A stretch of DNA of 64,000 bases from Allosaccharopolyspora coralli (GTDB lineage: Bacteria; Actinomycetota; Actinomycetes; Mycobacteriales; Pseudonocardiaceae), in the NCBI RefSeq assembly GCF_009664835.1, contig NZ_CP045929.1:2790001-2854000 (forward strand), in the 5' to 3' direction. The notes beneath the pieces are model-generated. The model did not search any database and was not told the DNA's origin. It worked only from the letters and a program-made list of their open reading frames with translations. Each line of letters opens with the position of its first letter. Within the stretch, counting starts at the first letter, position 1. Both the position numbers and the translations under genes were made by a program. This document shows positions 49,815 to 57,724 of this stretch, in pieces.

Positions 49815-49849
49815 TTCACATGCCCACCACCGGGATCCAAGACAGCCTC

Positions 49850-50050
49850 TAAGAGCGCATAGTGCCCGTAGGGCACGGTCATACGTGCTCAGCCTCGACA
49901 GGGTGAGGAGCTCCGGCGTTCGGAGTTCGTGCCTCGCAAGGCAGGGGTTCTCGCCGCGTACGCGTGGTACTCAAGAGGACCCCAACGCCGCGAGGCACGA
50001 CCTGGGGCGGCGGTACCGGACCACCCACCCAAGTTCCAAACGCCTTCTAG
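49850..50050 (-). repeat. Dispersed intergenic repeat family A, copy 4 (inverted, end eroded)
   Basis: Shared blocks are GTGCCCGTAGGGCACG, CGGAGTTCGTGCCTCGCAAG, CAGGGGTTCTCGCCGCGTAC and CAAGAGGACCCCAACGCCGC. About 20 bases next to the IS-proximal terminus are missing compared with copy 2, and the distal end is eroded to CCAAACGCCTTCTAG. It fills the space between the IS element and the GT39 gene. Confidence 0.8.
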
Positions 50051-50091
50051 GTAAGCTTCACTGGACCGTTACTGGTACCTGGGGGATTGCC

Positions 50092-51615
50092 GTGATCGCT
50101 GTCGACGCGCAGACGGAGCGTGTGTCGTTGACGGTGTCCGGACGCCCCCTCGCGCCCTGGGCCCGCACCGGCGTCCTCACGATCGTGACCGTCACCGCCG
50201 CGCTCCTGACCGCGATCAACGGACGCTACGGCTACCTCTCCGACGAGCTGTACTTCCTCGCGGCCGGAAAGCACCATCTCGACTGGGGCTACATGGACCA
50301 GCAGCCGCTGGTACCGCTACTGGCCGCGGCCGCCGACGCGCTCGCACCGGGAAACCTGTACCTGTTCCGACTGCCGACGGTGGTCATGATGGTCGTCGGG
50401 ATCGTGGCGACCTCCCTGCTCGCCAGGGAACTCGGAGGAGACCGGCGCGCGCAGGTCCTCGCCGCCGCCGCGTACCCGTTGTCACCGTGGCTGCTGCTCA
50501 GCGGACACTGGCTCGCCGCGGCGTCGATGGAACCGGCACAGTGGACGGTCATCCTGTGGCTGCTGACCCGATGGGTACGCCTGCACCGGAACGGACGGCG
50601 CCGAGACCGCCTGCTCCTGGCGGCCGGGCTCGTCGCCACCGCCGCGTTGCAGACCAAGTTCCAGATCGTCGTACTCGGCGTCGCGGTGCTCGCGTCGGTC
50701 GCCGCCGTCGGACCACGTCCCATGCTCGGCCGGCCCGCGCTCTGGGCCGGGGCGGCGCTCACGCTCGGCACCGCCGTCCCGACGCTGTGGTGGCAGGCTC
50801 GGCACGACTGGCCCGCTCTCGACATGGGCACGGTCGTCGACACCGAGACCTCGCGGTGGCTGTTCCTGCCCGGTGCCTTGTTCTACTCCGGCGTCGCCGT
50901 CGGCGCGGTGCTGTGCCTGCTCGGTCTCTGGACGCTGCTGCGGTCCGAGGAACTCCGCGCGTACCGGTTCCTCGGCTGGACCGTGGTCGCGGTGGCGGCG
51001 TTCTTCACCGTCGCCAGTGGACGCCCGAACTACCTCGCCGGTCTCTACGGACTGCTGTTCGCCGCTGCGGCGGTCGGTCTGTGTCACCGGCGAGCGTCAC
51101 GCGGCGCACGCTGGCAGTGGGTGCCGTGGCCCGCTTACCTGCTCTCGGCCGTGCTGCCGCTCGTCCTCCTGCCGCTCTACCCGACCCAGGTGCTCGCGTC
51201 GCACCCCCAGCTCGCGAGCTACTCACGGCTCTACGAGACCGGCTGGCGGGAACTGGCCGCCACGACCGCCCGGGCGTATCACGCGCTCCCGCCGGAAACC
51301 CGCGACCGCACCGCCGTGGTGGGTGAGAGCTACCCCATCACCGGAGCGCTGGACGTCCACGGTGTCGAGCTCGGTCTGCCCGTCGCGCACAGTCCGCACC
51401 GCGGGTACTGGTTCTTCGGAGCTCCGCCCGACTCGGCGGACTCGGTGCTCTACGTCGGAGTCGACGACACGCTCGACCCGTACTTCGGTCGACGGCGCAC
51501 GCTCGACACAGTGGACTCGGACCTGGTGAACATCGCGCAGGGCGTTCCGGTCACACATTACGAGCAGCCCACGACGCCGTGGTCCGAGCTGTGGCCGCAG
51601 CTGCGACGGCTCTGA
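50092..51615 (+). CDS. GT39-type polytopic membrane glycosyltransferase
   Basis: A 507-residue membrane protein with roughly ten hydrophobic segments. The first periplasmic loop carries the acidic motif SDELYFLAAGKHHLDWGYMDQQP, as in dolichyl-phosphate-mannose-type mannosyltransferases. It should transfer a sugar from a polyprenyl phosphate donor outside the membrane. GTG start with GGGGGA upstream; the frame continues upstream through repeat family A, which is not coding. The stop lies one base from the stop of a convergent gene. Confidence 0.78.
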   Translation: MIAVDAQTERVSLTVSGRPLAPWARTGVLTIVTVTAALLTAINGRYGYLSDELYFLAAGKHHLDWGYMDQQPLVPLLAAAADALAPGNLYLFRLPTVVMMVVGIVATSLLARELGGDRRAQVLAAAAYPLSPWLLLSGHWLAAASMEPAQWTVILWLLTRWVRLHRNGRRRDRLLLAAGLVATAALQTKFQIVVLGVAVLASVAAVGPRPMLGRPALWAGAALTLGTAVPTLWWQARHDWPALDMGTVVDTETSRWLFLPGALFYSGVAVGAVLCLLGLWTLLRSEELRAYRFLGWTVVAVAAFFTVASGRPNYLAGLYGLLFAAAAVGLCHRRASRGARWQWVPWPAYLLSAVLPLVLLPLYPTQVLASHPQLASYSRLYETGWRELAATTARAYHALPPETRDRTAVVGESYPITGALDVHGVELGLPVAHSPHRGYWFFGAPPDSADSVLYVGVDDTLDPYFGRRRTLDTVDSDLVNIAQGVPVTHYEQPTTPWSELWPQLRRL

Positions 51616-51616
51616 C

Positions 51617-52069
51617 TCACCCGGCCGTTCCGGTGGACATGAGGACGGTCACCGCCCGGCACACCCACTGACCGTCGCCGTCGTGGATGTCCAGTTCGGT
51701 CCGGATGAGCTCGTGGTCCCCGGCGTCGCGGACGTCGGCGACGCGCCCGGTCACGGTGAGCACGTCACCGGCCACGATGGGCCTGCTGTAGTCGAAGTCC
51801 TGTTCGCCGTGCAGCACACGGCTGTAGTCCATCCCGAAGTCCGCCTCGAACAGCGGACTGTTCGCGGCGCCGATACCGGCGAAGACCATCGGAAACGTCG
51901 GCGGCGCGACGACATCGGAATGCCCGGCGCGGCGGGCGGCTTCCCGGTCGGTGCGGAGCGGGCTGCGGTCCCCGATCGCTTCGGCGAACTCGCGGATCTT
52001 GACCCTGCTCACCTCGTAGGGTTCGTCGGCTGCGAACTCGTGCCCCACGTACGCGCGATTGATCGGCAT
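51617..52069 (-). CDS. Hotdog-fold MaoC-like dehydratase (FAS1/HadA-type N-terminal domain)
   Basis: A 150-residue hotdog protein. N-terminal NRAYVGHEFAADEPYEVSR and the core IREFAEAIGDRSPLRTDREAARRAGH are typical of the actinobacterial (3R)-hydroxyacyl dehydratase family (HadA/HadC and Rv0216-like). The final strand VLHGEQDFDYSRPIVAGDVL is present. ATG 52069 was chosen for GGGGAGTG upstream; an upstream GTG exists but runs into a hairpin. The partner subunit is not encoded next to it. Confidence 0.72.
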   Translation of the reverse strand: MPINRAYVGHEFAADEPYEVSRVKIREFAEAIGDRSPLRTDREAARRAGHSDVVAPPTFPMVFAGIGAANSPLFEADFGMDYSRVLHGEQDFDYSRPIVAGDVLTVTGRVADVRDAGDHELIRTELDIHDGDGQWVCRAVTVLMSTGTAG

Positions 52070-52109
52070 GACACTCCCCGGTGTCGACTCCGGCCGGAAC
52101 TGTAACCGC

Positions 52110-52153
52110 GCGTGAGTCTTTTTGGTGGCTATAGGCACCACAAAGGCTCACGC
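52110..52153. terminator. Hairpin at the end of pxpA (type shared with 61857-61900)
   Basis: GCGTGAGTCTTT (52110-52121) pairs with AAAGGCTCACGC (52142-52153), and the intervening GGTGGCTATAGGCACC extends the stem. On the minus strand the pxpA stop codon (52148-52150) is inside the first arm and a run of A in the template gives T residues after the stem, so it is a credible terminator. Confidence 0.75.
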
Positions 52154-52912
52154 GGGCCCTTGCTGGACGAACGGACGCAGGGTGACTCCGGCGCCGTCCA
52201 GCTGCTGGCGGACCCGGCGAGCGACCTCGACCGCGCCCGGCGAATCGCCGTGCACGCAGATCGAGTCACCGTGCACCTGCACCCGCGAGCCGTCGACCGC
52301 TTCGACCCCTTCCCCGCGAGCCACCGCCACACACCGGCGGGCGATCCGCTCGGGATCCTCGAGCACCGCTGCCGGCTGCGACCTCGGCACCAACGTGCCC
52401 TCCGGGGTGTAGGCACGGTCCGCGAACACCTCGCGCACGACCCGCAGCCCCGCCTGTTCGGCCAGTTCCAGGAACCGCGACCCCGGCAGCCCCAGCACGG
52501 CGAGATCGGAGTCGTAGAGCGAGACCGCGCGCACCACCGCCGCCGCCTGTGCCTCGTGCCGCACGATCGCGTTGTAGAGCGCACCGTGCGGCTTCACGTA
52601 CGACACGCGGGATCCGGCGATCCGGGCGAACCCGCTCAGCGCGCCGATCTGGTACACGACGTCGTCGGTCAGCTCGGCGGGTGGGACGTCGACGAATCGC
52701 CGCCCGAAGCCCGCGAGATCGCGGTAGCCGACCTGCGCGCCGATCGCGACACCCTGCCGGGCCGCGTTCACACAGGACTCTCGCAGCACCCGCGGATCAC
52801 CCGCATGGAAACCACACGCCACGTTGGCGCTGGTCACCACTCCCAACAGCGCCTCGTCGTCGCCGAGGGTCCAGCGTCCGAAGCTCTCGCCGAGGTCGGC
52901 GTTGAGGTCCAC
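52148..52912 (-). CDS. pxpA: 5-oxoprolinase subunit A (LamB/YcsF family)
   Basis: A 254-residue LamB/YcsF protein. The N-terminal [31 protein letters not shown] and [10 protein letters not shown] are family signatures. PxpA acts with PxpB and PxpC in ATP-dependent opening of 5-oxoproline; the partner genes are not in the window. GTG start 3 bases after the stop of the upstream methyltransferase gene. Confidence 0.9.
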   Translation of the reverse strand: MDLNADLGESFGRWTLGDDEALLGVVTSANVACGFHAGDPRVLRESCVNAARQGVAIGAQVGYRDLAGFGRRFVDVPPAELTDDVVYQIGALSGFARIAGSRVSYVKPHGALYNAIVRHEAQAAAVVRAVSLYDSDLAVLGLPGSRFLELAEQAGLRVVREVFADRAYTPEGTLVPRSQPAAVLEDPERIARRCVAVARGEGVEAVDGSRVQVHGDSICVHGDSPGAVEVARRVRQQLDGAGVTLRPFVQQGPA

Positions 52913-52915
52913 GGT

Positions 52916-53584
52916 TCAGCCCGCCGCGATCGGTCGGCGGCACACGTAGGTACAGGCGGGCGGGACGTTGCGCCACACAGTGCGCGTCGTCACCACCTCG
53001 TCGAACGCGGCGTCCACTCGAGACCGGAACGCACGCGCACCGGACATCCCGAGCGCGTGCACGTAGGCGAAGGTCGTGAACGCGCCGCCCGGAGCGAGCA
53101 CCGCACCGACCTCGGACAGGATGGAGTTCTGCGACTCGGCCGAGAACAGCGACCACGGCAGGCCGCTCACGACCGCGTCCACCCGGTCGATGCCCTGCTC
53201 GGCCAGCAACGACGACAGCTCGGCGGCGTCGCCCTGCACGACGTCCAGCCAGGGCAGGTTCGCACGCAGGTAGTCGATCATCCCGGCGTCGAGTTCGACC
53301 GCGAGATGACGACCCCGCTCTGGCAGCCGCTCGGAGATCGCGGGGCTCAAGGCGCCGGTGCCCGGCCCGAGCTCGACGACCACGGGTGCGCCCGACGAGG
53401 GCACCACGGCGGCCATCTCACGCGCGAGATGAAGTGAACTCGGCGCCACCGCGCCGACCGTGCCGGGCTCACGCACGGCCCGGAGTGCGAAACGCCGGTA
53501 CACCGCCCATCGGGATCCGGGTCGCGTGCTCCGCCGACCGTTCTCGGGTGGGTGGTCTGCGCTGATGCTCTCGGATGATCTCAC
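52916..53584 (-). CDS. SAM-dependent methyltransferase, rRNA-dimethylase/phospholipid N-methyltransferase-like
   Basis: About 222 residues. Motif I is VVVELGPGTGALSPAI, then LAVELDAGMIDYLR, VVQGDAAELSSLLAEQGI and the motif-IV-like VVSGLPWSLFS. The same layout occurs in PmtA-type phospholipid N-methyltransferases and KsgA relatives. The start is uncertain: GTG 53584 is used because upstream sequence shows no homology-like residues. It is in tandem with pxpA. Confidence 0.7.
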   Translation of the reverse strand: MRSSESISADHPPENGRRSTRPGSRWAVYRRFALRAVREPGTVGAVAPSSLHLAREMAAVVPSSGAPVVVELGPGTGALSPAISERLPERGRHLAVELDAGMIDYLRANLPWLDVVQGDAAELSSLLAEQGIDRVDAVVSGLPWSLFSAESQNSILSEVGAVLAPGGAFTTFAYVHALGMSGARAFRSRVDAAFDEVVTTRTVWRNVPPACTYVCRRPIAAG

Positions 53585-53761
53585 GAGTCGCCTTCGACGT
53601 CGGACAACGGCGGTGCCGTTCACGGACGAACCCACCCTATCGAGACCGCCGGTCTCGGAGCACCCACGGACCACGCCCCAGCGTCGATGTAACGCACACC
53701 ACGCCCCGTGCGATGACCACCGTGACGGCCCGACCTCGCCGGACGCACAGGCGGGCACGCA

Positions 53762-53799
53762 ACGACGCCCCGGTTCGACATGTCGAACCGGGGCGTCGT
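53762..53799. terminator. Perfect 38-bp palindrome
   Basis: ACGACGCCCCGGTTCGACA followed directly by its exact reverse complement, with no loop bases to spare. As RNA it forms a very stable hairpin; as DNA it could be a protein-binding or cruciform site. It is about 180 bases upstream of the methyltransferase start. The terminator role is a guess. Confidence 0.5.
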
Positions 53800-53985
53800 C
53801 ATCTGTCGTTCCGGCGAACGCCAACCGTTCGAATTACCGCCGGTAACCGGTCTGCGACTCCCCGTCTTTATTGGTCTTCGACGAAGCGGCGGCCGGGTGA
53901 ATTCGCGGCTGTTCGAGCGCTCATTCGACCGAATCGAGAGTGGCCGCCTTAAGCTCGGAAAACCATTCCGGGCGAAAAGACAGCA

Positions 53986-54012
53986 GGGCCCGTCCGTCTA
54001 CTGGACGAGCCC
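53986..54012 (-). terminator. Terminator of the small membrane protein gene
   Basis: On the minus strand GGGCTCGTCC, a 7-base loop and GGACGGGCCC form a stem (one G-U type position) followed by TGCTGTCTTTT. It starts 12 bases after the stop at 54025. Confidence 0.7.
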
Positions 54013-54024
54013 GGTGGGGCCTTG

Positions 54025-54159
54025 TCAGGCCACGAGTTCGTGCGAGTTCTGGTCCGCGGTGGCAGGCACCGAGACACGACGGACCCACGCCGTCGCCGCG
54101 ACCGCCGCCGCACCCAGCAAGGCTGCCTCTGCTGCCAGAACTGTCCACACCATGGTCAT
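54025..54159 (-). CDS. 44-residue single-pass membrane protein
   Basis: A short frame MTMVWTVLAAEAALLGAAAV... with one hydrophobic segment (about residues 4-26) followed by basic WVRR and a polar tail ending NSHELVA. GGGAGG lies about 9 bases before the ATG and a T-tailed hairpin follows the stop, so it looks like a real, independently transcribed gene. No family recognised. An alternative ATG is two codons in. Confidence 0.55.
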   Translation of the reverse strand: MTMVWTVLAAEAALLGAAAVAATAWVRRVSVPATADQNSHELVA

Positions 54160-54198
54160 TTCCCGATGCCTCCCTTCTGCGATCCTCCCCGCTCCCGA

Positions 54199-54228
54199 GT
54201 GCGCGCGAGCGCGCGCGCAAGCGCGCAA
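54199..54228. other. Alternating CG-rich purine-pyrimidine tract
   Basis: About 30 bases of GTGCGCGCGAGCGCGCGCGC type sequence upstream of the small membrane protein gene. Such tracts can adopt left-handed or slipped structures. It lies 40 bases before the start codon, where a promoter would be. Confidence 0.5.
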
Positions 54229-54384
54229 CATTGCCGCTCACACGCCGTTCGGAAGAGGTTTGGGGCGAACAACCCAACACCACTCATCGTAGGCCGCGAG
54301 CCGTGAACGGTCTAACCACATCAACGTGTTTTGTGTCGCACCCGCACGGAGGACCGTCATACACGGCATCCGAAACCTCGGAGT

Positions 54385-54450
54385 GCATTTCGGGACTTGG
54401 GTGGGTGGTCCCGATACCGCCCCCTCACGGTGCTGCGGCTGGTCGGGTAC
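54385..54450 (+). repeat. Fragment related to repeat family A
   Basis: GCATTTCGGGACTTGGGTGG and GGTCCCGATACCGCC resemble the left end of family A copy 3 (GCATTGGGGAACTTGGGGAG, GGTCCGGTACCGCC). CCCTCACGGTGCTGCGGCTG matches its right part. The middle of the element is missing. It lies downstream of the permease gene. Confidence 0.6.
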
Positions 54451-54474
54451 AACCTTCAGCTCCCACATGCACGC

Positions 54475-55833
54475 TCAGCCGGATCCTGTCGAGTTCGTTC
54501 TCCGGACGGCGACCGCGCGAAGCGCGTGATGGCCGATGAGAATGACAGCGGTCCCGAGCGCGATCCCGCCGAAGCCGAACTCCGGGGTGAACTGCAACGA
54601 CACGCTCCCGACCCCGATGACGACGCCGGCCGCGGTCGGCAGCAGGTTCACCGGGTCGGCGAAGTCGACCCGGTTCTGCACCCAAATCTTCGCGCCGAGC
54701 ACGCCGATCATGCCGTAGAGCACCACCGTGATGCCGCCGAGCACACCGCCCGGAGTGGCCGCCACGATCGCCCCGAACTTCGGGCACAGACCGAACAGCA
54801 CCGCCACGAGCGCGGCCACCCAGTAGGCGGCCGTCGAGTACACCCGGGTCGCCGCCATCACACCGATGTTCTCGGCATAGGTCGTCGTGGGCGGCCCGCC
54901 GACCGAACTGGACACCGAGGTGGCGAGCCCGTCGGCGAACATTGCACGCCCCCGACTGCCGTCGAGTCTGCGGCGCGTCATCTCCTCGACGGCCTTGACG
55001 TGGCCGGTGTTCTCCGCCACGAGCGCGATCACCACCGGCAGCACCACGAGTACGGCGGGGAGGCTGAACGACGGCGCCTGCACCGGCGGCAACCCGAACC
55101 ACGGCGCCTCCGCGACCGCGCTCAGATCCACCCGGTACCGCTCCACCACCTCACCGTCGGCGTTCGGAGACCGGATCATGCCGAACCATCGATCGAACCC
55201 CCAGGACAGCGTGTAACCGGCGACGAGCGCCACGAACACGGCGATCCGGCCCCAGAAACCACGCAGCACCACACTGCAGACCAACAGCACGACCATGGTG
55301 AACAGCGCGATCCACTGATCCTGGGGCCAGTAGGTCTCGGCGACCACCGGCGCGAGGTTCAAGCCGATCAACAACACCACCGCGCCGGAGACCACCGGCG
55401 GCAGCACCCGGTTCACGACGTGCGGGCCCACCAGGTGCAGGATCACCCCGACCACCGCGAGTGCCACACCACTGATCAGGATCGCGCCGAGCACGGTCGC
55501 GGTGTCCCCGCCGCCCGCCCGAACGGCGGCGACCACTCCGACGAACGACGCGCTGGAACCGAGGTAACTGGGGATCCGTCCCTGCACGACGAGCAGGAAC
55601 AGGATCGTCGCCAATCCCGAGACCATGATCGCCAGGTTCGGGTTCAGCCCCATGAGGACCGGGAACACGAACGTCGCGCCGAACATCGCGACGACGTGCT
55701 GGGCGCCGAGGCCGACCGTTCGTGGCCACGACAACCGCTCGTCCGGTGCCACCGACTCGCCCGGTCGCGGTGTCGCGCCGTCGCCGTGCACCGTCCACCC
55801 GATGCCGAGCCGCCGCGCCGTGTCCTTGAACAT
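54475..55833 (-). CDS. Uracil/xanthine permease (NCS2 family)
   Basis: A 452-residue nucleobase transporter with about 12-14 hydrophobic segments. It opens with LGAQHVVAMFGATFVFPVLMG, has the central IALVAENTGHVKAVEEMTRR with the conserved Glu of substrate binding, and SVGGPPTTTYAENIGVMAATRVYS. It is last in a minus-strand operon with dihydropyrimidinase and N-carbamoyl amidohydrolase genes, which points to uracil, thymine or a related pyrimidine as substrate. Confidence 0.9.
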   Translation of the reverse strand: MFKDTARRLGIGWTVHGDGATPRPGESVAPDERLSWPRTVGLGAQHVVAMFGATFVFPVLMGLNPNLAIMVSGLATILFLLVVQGRIPSYLGSSASFVGVVAAVRAGGGDTATVLGAILISGVALAVVGVILHLVGPHVVNRVLPPVVSGAVVLLIGLNLAPVVAETYWPQDQWIALFTMVVLLVCSVVLRGFWGRIAVFVALVAGYTLSWGFDRWFGMIRSPNADGEVVERYRVDLSAVAEAPWFGLPPVQAPSFSLPAVLVVLPVVIALVAENTGHVKAVEEMTRRRLDGSRGRAMFADGLATSVSSSVGGPPTTTYAENIGVMAATRVYSTAAYWVAALVAVLFGLCPKFGAIVAATPGGVLGGITVVLYGMIGVLGAKIWVQNRVDFADPVNLLPTAAGVVIGVGSVSLQFTPEFGFGGIALGTAVILIGHHALRAVAVRRTNSTGSG

Positions 55834-55902
55834 GCGGATTAGTGTCCACCATGGACCGCTGCGGGACAGCTCGGCGCGACCGAGGCGTCGTCCGACTCCG
55901 GT

Positions 55903-56691
55903 TCACTCGCGGAGCCAGTCGCTCCACGTGACCTCGCCCAACGTCCCTTCAGGACACGTCATGGCCTGCAAGCGTCGGCGCGTCCTGTCCGGGAGCGGAA
56001 GTCCGAGAACGCGGAGTCGCCGCCGACGTGCCGTCTGCCACTGCTCGACGGCGGTGGCGAGGTCCATCACTTCCGGGCCGCCGAATTCCGCGGCCGTCCC
56101 GCTGGGCCCCTTCGCCACGGCCGCGGCGGCGAACGCGGCGAACTCGTCGCTGTCGGCGGGCTGGATCGGCGCCGACTTCGGCAGCGGCACGAGCGGCAGG
56201 CGTGCCGCGGAGTCGAGCATCCGCGCGATCAGCCAGTGGAACGGGGTGGACCGGACGATCGACCACGGTACGTCGCCGACCCGCACCAGTTCCTCGGCGG
56301 TGTGTTTCAACCGCGGGTACGCGCCCCACGGTTCCTCCACTCCGACGATCGAGACCTGCACGAAATGCCGGACGCCGTTGGCGGCGGCGAGGTCGAGCAG
56401 CTGGCTGGTGGCGTCCACGTCCACTTCGGGCGGGCTGCGCCGCGCGTCACGCGGAAGCGGGAAACCGCGTTGCGCCGCAGGTGAATGGGTCGCCGCGTGG
56501 ATCACGACGTCCGCCCCGTGCACGGCTTCCGGAACTCCTCGACCACTGGCGAGATCACCCCGGTACCACCGGATGTCCGTGTCGGTGCCCGGGCTTCTCG
56601 TGAGGACCCGTACCTCGTGCTCGCCGGCCAGTCGCGCCACCAGCGCACGTCCCACGTGACCGGTTCCGCCGGTCACCAGCATTGTGCTCAT
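55903..56691 (-). CDS. NmrA-like NAD(P)-binding protein (atypical SDR)
   Basis: A 262-residue protein with the Rossmann motif MLVTGGTGHVGRALVARLAG at the N-terminus, VVIHAATHS and WSIVRSTPFHWLIARM. This is the SDR a7/NmrA group, many of which sense or reduce small molecules. ATG with GAGGG upstream; it starts 10 bases after the LLM-type gene ends, so it is in the pyrimidine operon. Its contribution to that pathway is unknown. Confidence 0.78.
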   Translation of the reverse strand: MSTMLVTGGTGHVGRALVARLAGEHEVRVLTRSPGTDTDIRWYRGDLASGRGVPEAVHGADVVIHAATHSPAAQRGFPLPRDARRSPPEVDVDATSQLLDLAAANGVRHFVQVSIVGVEEPWGAYPRLKHTAEELVRVGDVPWSIVRSTPFHWLIARMLDSAARLPLVPLPKSAPIQPADSDEFAAFAAAAVAKGPSGTAAEFGGPEVMDLATAVEQWQTARRRRLRVLGLPLPDRTRRRLQAMTCPEGTLGEVTWSDWLRE

Positions 56692-56701
56692 CGCGGGACC
56701 C

Positions 56702-57706
56702 TCACGTGCGCAGCCGGGGCAGCACCTCGGAGCCGTAGAGCTCCACTGTGGTCTCGTTCGCGTCGTGCATCGCGTACACCGCGAACTGGTCGACGCCGAG
56801 CTCGGCCAGCTCGGCGAGGCGCTCGACCTGAGCCTGCGGCGGTCCCAGAAGACAGAATCGGTCCACGACCTCGTCCGGAACGAAGTCGGTGCTGGGGTTG
56901 CCCGCGCGACCGTGGTGGGCGTAGTCGTAACCCTCGCGCCGTCCGATGTAGTCCGTGAGCTCCGGCGGAACCTCGTCCGACCCCGCGCCGTACCGTGCGA
57001 CGAGATCGGCCACGTGGTTGCCGACCATTCCGCCGAACCACCGGCACTGTTCCCGTGCGTGTTCGAGGTCGTCCGAGACGTAGGCCGGTGCCGCCACACA
57101 GATCGTCACGTCGTTCGGGTCCCGGCCGGCCGCCACCGCCGACTCGCGGACGTGCTCGATCATCCACCGCGCCAGGTACGGATCGGCGAGTTGCAGGATG
57201 AACCCGTCAGCGACCCGGCCTGCGATCTCCAACGCCTTGGGGCCGTAGGCACCCATCCACACGGGAAGTGACATGTCCCCCGCGACCCACGGCAGCTGCA
57301 CCAGCGTGCCGCCTCGCTCGACCGACCCCCCTTCGGCGAGCGCCTTGATCACATCGATCGCGTCTTCCAGCGTCGCCAGCGAGGCGGGCCGGCCTCCGGT
57401 GACGCGCACGGCCGAGTCGCCGCGACCGATCCCGCACACCACCCGTGGACCGAACATCTCCTGCAACGTCGCGAAAGTCGAGGCCGTGACGGTCCAGTCC
57501 CGTGTGGACGGATTGGTCACCATCGTGCCCACACGCAAAGACTCGGTGTTCGACAGGATCCGGCTGTGGATGACGAACGGTTCCTGCCACAGCACGCAGG
57601 AATCGAACGTCCACCCGTGTGTGAATCCGACGTCCTCCGCACGACGCATGAGCTCGACGACCGACCGGGCAGGCGGATCCGTTTGCAGAACCAGTCCGAA
57701 GTCCAT
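56702..57706 (-). CDS. LLM-class F420-dependent enzyme associated with hydantoinase
   Basis: A 334-residue luciferase-like protein of the group often encoded beside dihydropyrimidinase. Features are DFGLVLQTDPPARSVVELM, CGIGRGDSAVRVTGGRPAS and LPVWMGAYGPKALEIAGRV. ATG with GGAGAC upstream; 18 bases after hydA. The operon has no dihydropyrimidine dehydrogenase gene, so this enzyme could perform the missing redox step, which is only inference from gene content. Confidence 0.8.
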   Translation of the reverse strand: MDFGLVLQTDPPARSVVELMRRAEDVGFTHGWTFDSCVLWQEPFVIHSRILSNTESLRVGTMVTNPSTRDWTVTASTFATLQEMFGPRVVCGIGRGDSAVRVTGGRPASLATLEDAIDVIKALAEGGSVERGGTLVQLPWVAGDMSLPVWMGAYGPKALEIAGRVADGFILQLADPYLARWMIEHVRESAVAAGRDPNDVTICVAAPAYVSDDLEHAREQCRWFGGMVGNHVADLVARYGAGSDEVPPELTDYIGRREGYDYAHHGRAGNPSTDFVPDEVVDRFCLLGPPQAQVERLAELAELGVDQFAVYAMHDANETTVELYGSEVLPRLRT

Positions 57707-57724
57707 GTCGTCTCCGTTCGTCGG

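Larger units (their letters stand above)
48876..49849 (-). mobile_element. IS5-family insertion sequence, 974 bp, with TAA target duplication
   Basis: The ends GAGCCTGTCTTTGATCTTGG and (reverse complement of the right end) GAGGCTGTCTTGGATCCCGG agree at 16 of 20 positions. They are flanked by TAA on both sides (48873-48875 and 49850-49852). The element holds one transposase frame on the minus strand. A further inverted repeat sits between the transposase start and the right end. It lies exactly between repeat family B copy 3 and family A copy 4. Confidence 0.85.
53585..54024. other. 440-base gene-free region with a long palindrome
   Basis: I find no convincing coding frame with a ribosome site here. 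The region contains the 38-bp palindrome at 53762-53799 and the terminator of the small membrane protein gene at 53986-54012. The rest shows no repeat shared with other parts of the window. Confidence 0.5.

Noticed and set aside
49777-50091. N-terminal extension of the GT39 protein
   Set aside because: The extension would be encoded by the IS end and repeat family A. A GTG with a ribosome site at 50092 fits the first membrane segment.
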